NCBI GenBank assembly: GCA_013365325.1
Contig: JABVXV010000029.1
Coordinates: 124,001 to 188,000 of the forward strand
Length of the DNA stretch: 64,000 nucleotides
Direction: 5' to 3'
From: Dipetalonema caudispina
Lineage: Eukaryota > Nematoda > Chromadorea > Rhabditida > Onchocercidae
Positions 57,329 through 64,000 of the stretch are shown piece by piece. The notes below the pieces were generated by a model, which worked only from the letters and a program-made list of their open reading frames with translations, was not told where the DNA came from and did no database searches. Numbering within the stretch: position 1 is the stretch's first letter; each line of letters begins with the position of its first letter. The position numbers were made by a program, and so were the translations under genes.

Positions 57329-60300
57329 TGTATGTCGCAGTCTAATTCACTTTCTATAAATTTATTAATTAACGAAATTTGTCAATTCATCACTACGACT
57401 ATTTATAATATCATCACTAAAAACTGCGCTTTCAAGTATCCGGGGACCACATCCTACAGCAGAAGATATCGGGAATCATTCGATGATAATCACATTTTGA
57501 ACTATGTCATTTTTTTTTTTTTTCTCAAAACGATTGTTACAAATTTACTTTTTTTTTTTTTTTTTTTTGATTATTCTTTTCTTTTTCCCTCAAAATGATT
57601 GTTTTAAAGTACACAAAAAAAGAAAAAAAATTAGTTAGAAATACTTACAAATAATGTTAAAAAATTAGACAACAATATTGATTAATCGGAATGATGAAGC
57701 TATCCGACATTTTTAAATTTTAAACATATCTTTATATTACTCAAACTGTTATGTGAAGAAAAACCTTACTTCCTCTTTTATGTATACAAAAGCGCAGTAA
57801 ACGGTTCTAATTTTGTGAAAGGGATTGATTCATTCGACAATGTTGCACAATGAATCCATGATTAGAAGTAATGAAAAAACATAGCATAAGGAAGGCTTAT
57901 TATCATTGAGAAATAAATAAAGCGAAACTTTCATGTTCCATTTCATATATTACCATTGAATATTAAAAATAAACTATTGAGAAGAAAAGGCAATTTGTTT
58001 AAATTTGCATTATATATATGCAAAAAAAAAAAAAAAAAAAGAAAATTTGATGTAGTCGGGTAGGAAAATAATCAGTAAACGAAAGATTAACATTTTCAAA
58101 TTTTTCTTTTTTTGAAAATTTCAATCAAAATTTCATGGCCAAAATTGTAAGAGAAAGTTGAGACTTTAAAATCAATGGAAAAAATGAATAAAAATCCGCT
58201 AATGCAGTAAATTGTAATTTTAATGAATTTAGTAAAAGTCTAATGCTATATATCAATCCCAACGGAAACCTTAGAATTTTGTTTACAACTCAACAAAATA
58301 TCATTTCACTATATGATTACATAATATTCCAAAAATTTAGCTGATCTATGATATCCTGGAATAGCAGTACGTTTTCTAAGAATGCATTAGGTATCAATAT
58401 CTAACCTTTTTATTTTCAAGTTAATTCAAAAAGTACCGTGGAAAATCCCTTGGTGAAATTTCAGATTTCTTTTTTAATTTACTACTTGACAAGTATCTTA
58501 CTAAGCAATGGAATTCAGTATCCTTTATTTGTAATTTATCATTGTTCTCTTCTTAGTTAATGCAATTGTAAAATATAAATTTGAATTTGGAATGAAATTT
58601 GAGATATTTCATGAAAATCGAAACTTCCTTGTTGGAAGAAATATATATTAGAATGTCATTTATCATTGGGATGGAATATTAAGGTAATTAAACTTAATTT
58701 AGAAATAATAAAAAGAAAAAATAAGAAATAAAAGGTTTATGAATGAAATGACGGATAGATTTGCAATCAATTTATTTCTCATTTTTCCTTATAACGGAGG
58801 ATTTTCCAATTATTCTTCGTTAAATTACATTTTTTTAATCATATCTACTACTACTAACTAAATATTTGAAATTGACCAATTCGTACAAAGATTGTGAAAT
58901 TAGGATACGAAAATTTGTGAAGAGAGTATTTTGAAGAAGTTCAACATGAAACGAATAGGATGTATCGATGGATAATACTAAAAAATGTTCCTTGAAAAGA
59001 GGAATAAGCAGCCACGGATAGACCAAGTGAACACTTTCCGATACATTTTCTTTTTTCTTTCCTATCACAAAACGATCATCCCACTTCATCTTTCGTTTCA
59101 TTTCACAATTATTTTACTAAATGCACCTAAATCGAAAGATATTAGCCTTCAAATATAGATCAAAATTAGCGATGCATAAAAAGCTTGCATAAAAAAGCTA
59201 TTTAATTTATCAAATGTAAACATTTGATAAATTAAATATTTGTGAAACGCATTATCGATCTTAATTACTACTGTTTTAGACTTAAAATACTTCGAGTATT
59301 AACGATTACTTTATCTTGAAATTTTGTTAATATTCTAAATTTTCTTAACCCATTTTACAGCACTATTACAACCTAATAGGAATGAATTGTGGACAAAATT
59401 CCTTAGCAAACCACTGCCTGATCTTTGCAAAGACTTAACTAAACTCACTTGTTTGATAAACGGATAGTCATTAGAATATTGTCATGGTATATTTTACTGC
59501 TCAGAGAAATTAACCTTTGGAAATATTTAACAATCCGCAATCGGTGCATAGAAAGAATCATGTCATCTTCCTATGTTACATGAATCAAACATGAGAACTG
59601 TCCGAAAGACTGATATTTTTCTACTGCTATAATAATTCCTTCACTACAGTGTAAAAGAAGGATCAGGTGTAAAACTCAACCATATGCTTAAGAAAATGAA
59701 TGAACCGAAAGCCGGAAAATGGCTACTCTAACAAAGTTACAGATAGAAATGCATCAGCTTTAATTATAAAAAGGTATAAAAGGTTTTCAAGGATTCAAGC
59801 TGACATATAATATGAAAAAAAGTTGTACCTGTACCATGTGATATTTGTAAATATTAGTTGTACCATGCGATATTTGCAAATTCTAATCATTAACAAACAA
59901 TATCACGCCTCTGTTTTATAAGAGAAACAACAAACAAATAGTCTTCTATTCTAATTAAGAAGCAACAGATTAGGTCAAGTGTCAAGAATGTCTGCAGAAA
60001 AGTAAGATTATGTCAATGTCGGAATGAGAAGAATTTAGGTGATATATCTCTCCAGCTTTACGAATTTTCGGAATGTAAATTGATCAAGCAACGAAGTTAC
60101 TGCAATAAGAACTGGTCATGTGGGGAAGTGAAATTTGGATTAGAAATGCATTTGAAACAAGCCATAATTCTATGAATCGCTTAGATAGGTCGAATTCTTT
60201 TCCTGAAAGTCTACCTCTACAGAGAATTTTATCAAAAAGAAGTCTTGGATTATGTAAACTGTTGACAATTCCTCAAAACGAGATGGCAGAATAGAAAAGT

Positions 60301-60381
60301 GAAGTAATCCCGTACACAGATCACAATATCTAAAATTGAGCAGAAGAAGCTTTTAACAAATTTATAGGAAACTAAATTATC
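57329..60381. other. Intergenic region between the PRA1 and phosphatase genes
   Basis: About 3 kb. AT-rich up to about 59300, then closer to genic composition towards 60380, which probably includes the 3' UTR of the phosphatase. It holds a strong hairpin (59199-59238) and a short imperfect tandem duplication (about 59823-59885, with TTGTACCATGTGATATTTG in two versions). No gene supported. Confidence 0.45.
59199..59238. repeat. 18-bp perfect inverted repeat with a 4-base loop
   Basis: TATTTAATTTATCAAATG at 59199-59216 is the exact reverse complement of 59221-59238; the loop is TAAA. This is the strongest hairpin seen in the window. Confidence 0.8.
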
Positions 60382-62225
60382 CTACTTCTGTAACATATCA
60401 TAAAGCACTTTAAGAGAAGGAGTATAGTAAGTTGGTATCAAATCTTCACGTCCCTGTTTCTCGAATTCTCTCACTTTATCCAGGTCGTGCACTCCAGTAC
60501 CCACCAGAACCGATGTCAAACCATTTGCATGCCCGAATTTTATATCTGTTACACATGAATCACCAAATATCACTGACTTTTCAGCTTTGAGATTGAACCT
60601 GAAACCAATTCTTGAAAAATATCAACTTTCTTGCATTATTTGCACAGAGATATAAGTAGAAAATGAAGTCGTTTGATCGGTTGATTCATTTTTTTATCAC
60701 CGAATCAACAGTTGGTAATATTTCCTTGCATACTACACAAGTAAAAATTCACGGTTTCGAAGATCATAATTTGGTAACATACTACTGGGCAATAAGAAAT
60801 ACTGTGTTGTAGTACAAGTAACACGAAATTACAGCTAAATATGCAGAACAGCATAGTGTGATGCATTGAAATAGTATTAATTTTAGTCAAAATTAGTAAA
60901 TCGGTAAGGACATACCTCTCCTTGATGTGTTCGAACATTGTTTTGCTAGGCTTACCAATTATAACTGGATCTTTACCAGCAGCTGTTTGCACTGCTGTCA
61001 TACTTACACCCGATCCTGGTATAATAACGCCTAAAAATAGAGTTATAAAACCCTACGCTTCTTAAAGTTCACACTCTGAAATATGAAAGTAAAAAGCCTA
61101 TATTTTCATTTTATAAGACAACTTTCCGCTTGAACTGGGAGTTAAAAAGTAATCTAATTAACTCCTTCTCAGTTGTTTTCTGTTGCCGTATATTTAGTAT
61201 TTTGGTCAAGAAACATAAAAGCACTATTTACCTGGTACAGGCCCAGGTAGCCTTGGGTCTGGATTGGTAGCGTAGAAACGTACTCCTGGCTGGTTGATAT
61301 AGGTTGCAGCCCTCATTATTTTAGGATAGCTTATATGTATGTCGAAACTAACCACCACAGCTCTCACTTTTCTGGATGTATCTATTTGTTGCATGGATTC
61401 AACGTCGGTGTAAGACTCGATTGGATCAGGTCCTGTTCCAAAACTTTCTATTCCTTCTTTCTTCAGTTCTCTCTGTAACAGGAAAATCATACTTGAAAAA
61501 AAAGGAAAAAAAAGAGAGAAAGTAACAAAACGAAACTTCAAAAAAACAATACTTACTTGCAAACCACTTGAACCGACAATATATACTGGCAAGTCGGACT
61601 TTTCCTTGGCCAATATATGAGCCAAAACTTTAGCTGGTGATAAAATGTGGTCATCAGCTATCATATCAAAGCCTATTCGTTTACATTTCTTCACATAATC
61701 ATCCAGCGTTTTAGTTGAATTATTTGTTATTATGAAAACATTTTTGCCTGAAAGCATTTAATCTTGAAAGACTCAGCGAAAGCTAAGAGCTAAAAGTTGT
61801 CACCTCCAATCAGAGCATCAAAATGTATTCACAGTAAAGATCTACTACCTTCGCAAGAAATCCCAAAAAACGAAACTGATTGCAACAATTTCTAACATTC
61901 CTGAAGATGTCTAACGAAGGGTTAAGAAAGTGGAAAGGAAGGGGAAGGAAAAAAGAGAAAGGATAAGACTAATAGTAGGTACGAAGTACTTAGAAATTCT
62001 AGATTTTTCTTTTTTTTTCTTTTCTCATCATAGAGTTCAATTTGAAGAAAGAAGTAGACCAGGAAATGGCTACAAATACAAACCAACAGATACGAGATAT
62101 CGGAGGAAATCAGCAGCACCCGGTATCGGAGTATCATCAAGCCAGAGCACGCCATCAGCATCGAAAAGGAGTGAATCGAACGAATTGATCAGCTGATGAC
62201 TGTCTGCCTGTTGCACCCTTGACAT
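60382..62225 (-). CDS. HAD-family phosphoglycolate phosphatase-like / 4-nitrophenylphosphatase (PGP/PGPH type)
   Basis: Five minus-strand exons: 62084-62225, 61557-61747, 61232-61472, 60916-61030 and 60382-60598. They encode 301 residues (human PGP has 321). HAD motif I is LLFDADGVLWLDD with the nucleophile Asp22 and acid/base Asp24. Motif II is FIITNNSTKT (Thr55). The C2 cap contains VVSFDIHISYPKIMRAATYI and FYATNPDPRLPGP. The motif III lysine is in VIIGKPSKTMFEHI. Motif IV is FGDSCVTDIKFG, where the usual GDR is GDS. The enzyme would hydrolyse small phosphate esters (2-phosphoglycolate, glycerol-3-phosphate or similar) in the cytosol with Mg2+. The start is the ATG 3 bases after a TTTACTGCAG acceptor. 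Within the C2-capped HAD group, PGP fits better than pyridoxal phosphatase, but substrate choice cannot be read from sequence. Confidence 0.95.
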
Positions 62226-64000
62226 CCCCTGCAGTAAAAACTACTTATTTCTAAAATATTTCATTACCTCATATTTAATAGTTTATCAAAACTATCTTCA
62301 AAACTCATCAGATCTCTTAGAGTAGAGTAGACGATGCTAAGATCTTATAATATTTTGTCAGATTTCAGGCTTTTAAATCATTATTAAATTTTCAGACTCT
62401 TTGATTATTTGTAAGTGAGAAAATATTGCTTAGCTTTTATTATCATTTATTAGCATCTGTTTTATTAAATTGTGAATTGACAATCGTATTAATTAATCTT
62501 TTATAGCAATCATCTCAATCCCTTCTCTCTTCTTTTCATTTTTGAAAATTAGACCTTTTTTTTTCACTTTTTTTTTCACCTTTTTTCCAATTCAATCAGC
62601 GAATAAATAATTGGAATGGTAGAGAAATGATTAAAAAGGATTGAGAAACACAAGGATAAATGATTGAGAATGAAAAAGAGGAAGAGATCCTGAATAAGTG
62701 AACGATATCTACGTTATATAACTGTGAAATTCACATTTTTCAAGTATGATAATATCAAAGAGAGAAAAATTTAATTTTTCTAAACTAAGTATGGTTAAAA
62801 ATTATTGGAAGAAAAGATGGAAATTTATTAAAATCAACAAAACATATTTCTATTTAAAAAAAAAAAAATTGATTATACTTTATGGAGCTGCAATAGCTAA
62901 TTATTGTTGTAAAACGAAATCCTGTAAAATCGGTCGATATTGAGAGGATACGATACTGTGAGTGTCCTAATTACATCATTTGGCATTAGTTCAAGTTGGA
63001 GTGAGTAGAATGGGTGTGGTTTCGTCATCACTGGTCAGTGTAATGGTCAGCGGGCGCGCGGAGCGGTGCGGCGGCGGAAGTTGGCTTCGGCGATTGTGGG
63101 CTTGATTGGTGTGGGGAGTATGTATGTTGGGTCATTGTTCCTCTCATAGGTATGGGAAAGTCTTGCGTGAGTCACGTCACATGATTACCTATATGGAATC
63201 TGTGCGTTGCTGTTACCTTCAGTAAATGATGTGCTCTACTTTGCTTGTGTGCTTGCGTGCGATGCGTCATTGTTGATGATGATAGTTGTTGTTGTTGTTA
63301 TACTTCATATTAGAGGGTCGCAACGGGAAGAAAGGAAGGGAAAGGATAGATGGAAGTCTTGGATTCGGTAGCACCAAGTATGTTCTAAATTTCGGGCAAG
63401 CTACGGAGTATTGCTATGTGTGTGTGTGTCTGTCTATCTGTCTGTGTCTGTGTCTCTGTGTGTTACCTTTGCGCATTTATGAGATTACCGCAGTTCGTGC
63501 CAGGTGGTGCGTGGGGGTAAGGGGGAGGGGAAGTTCTGCCTTTTGTTTGCAAAAGTGTCTGATGATCACCGCCGGTGTGATGTTGTTGTACGACGTTGGC
63601 CGATGATACTCTGTCCACCCCGAAATATTTCGCATTATTTCATCGAGGATACTTCTCTTTTTCTGTATTTGGTATAAAGCTCCTAAATTATGCTGTCCAA
63701 CTTTGTCTTTCATGCAATCCAACAATTAATTTTCTCGGATTAAGACAACAGCCTTTCTCTCCTGTTACCTTACGAAATCACGTGTGGCCGAAGGTCAAGG
63801 GGATAGGTAATCTGTCTAATGGCTTTTGATACGTGAACTCCGCTCGCCGACTACCAGTGCTGTTTAAGTTGTATCTAATGTTTTATTTCACATCTTTGGA
63901 TGTGGTCATGCGGGTGAACTATTTCTTTATTTCCCGTTTTTTTTTTTTCTTGAGCTTTCGTTTGCAACAGCTTTTTGATATTGTGTTGTCGTGTTTTAAT
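62226..64000. other. Upstream region of the phosphatase gene and GC-richer right end
   Basis: Up to about 62990 it is AT-rich with no gene. From about 63000 the base composition changes. A GC-rich core sits at 63050-63085, followed by CGTGAGTCACGTCACATGAT (63168-63187), which contains AP-1/CRE-like motifs, then a TGTGTGTCTGTC tract at 63417-63460. Both strands have short open stretches, but none resembles a known family. It may be the promoter/5' UTR of a gene beyond the window. Confidence 0.4.
63050..63085. promoter_or_regulatory. GC-rich island core
   Basis: GCGGGCGCGCGGAGCGG followed by TGCGGCGGCGG is by far the most GC- and CpG-rich stretch in the window. Position between the phosphatase start and unknown DNA to the right suggests promoter activity; that is inference. 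Confidence 0.35.

Noticed and set aside
63286..63829. Three overlapping ORFs of 77-106 codons on both strands
   Set aside because: They include the TGTGTGTCTG simple tract and have no family resemblance; more likely 5' untranslated or promoter DNA.

Overview
The window looks like nuclear DNA from a nematode, most likely a filarial or other spirurid species. It is very AT-rich, has long poly-A/poly-T and microsatellite tracts, and carries protein genes split into many small exons with short GT-AG introns. Several start codons follow TTTCAG- or TTTTAG-like acceptors, which fits spliced-leader trans-splicing. The species assignment is inference from gene content and composition. Two 100-base runs of N (4546-4645 and 31661-31760) mark assembly gaps.

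I rebuilt ten gene models, nine complete and one cut by the window edge, by reading exons on both strands and checking intron phase at nearly every junction. From left to right: the C-terminal part of a bestrophin chloride channel (+, 1-1103); a C1orf43/NICE-3-like membrane protein (-, 2217-4449); a TDP-43 orthologue (+, 6173-8572); a MATH-BTB protein of the SPOP/MEL-26 type (-, 9244-12358); an LZIC orthologue (+, 13775-15292); a four-finger C2H2 transcription factor (+, 25687-33826); a paraoxonase/MEC-6-like membrane protein (-, 34862-37536); an F-box protein (-, 39001-41910); a PRA1/PRAF-family protein (-, 50682-52017, perhaps with a distant first exon at 57262-57328); and a HAD-family phosphoglycolate phosphatase-like enzyme (-, 60382-62225). 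A small membrane-protein ORF (5617-5841) and a three-exon gene for a short secreted peptide precursor (44762-45298, -) are weaker calls.

The left 15 kb is gene-dense. The rest is a few genes separated by deserts of 8-10 kb (15.3-25.7, 41.9-50.7 and 52.0-60.4 kb). These hold low-complexity tracts, hairpins, minisatellites and a tRNA-like pol III promoter element. The right end (about 63.0-63.6 kb) becomes distinctly GC-richer and may be a promoter region or lie close to a gene beyond the window.

There is no operon-like pathway cluster. The genes are housekeeping, signalling and RNA-biology genes typical of a eukaryotic chromosome. The best candidates for something undescribed are the short secreted-peptide gene, the tRNA-like/SINE-like element at 49.57 kb, the remote first exon of the PRA1 gene, and the paraoxonase-like protein that has lost most of its catalytic residues.
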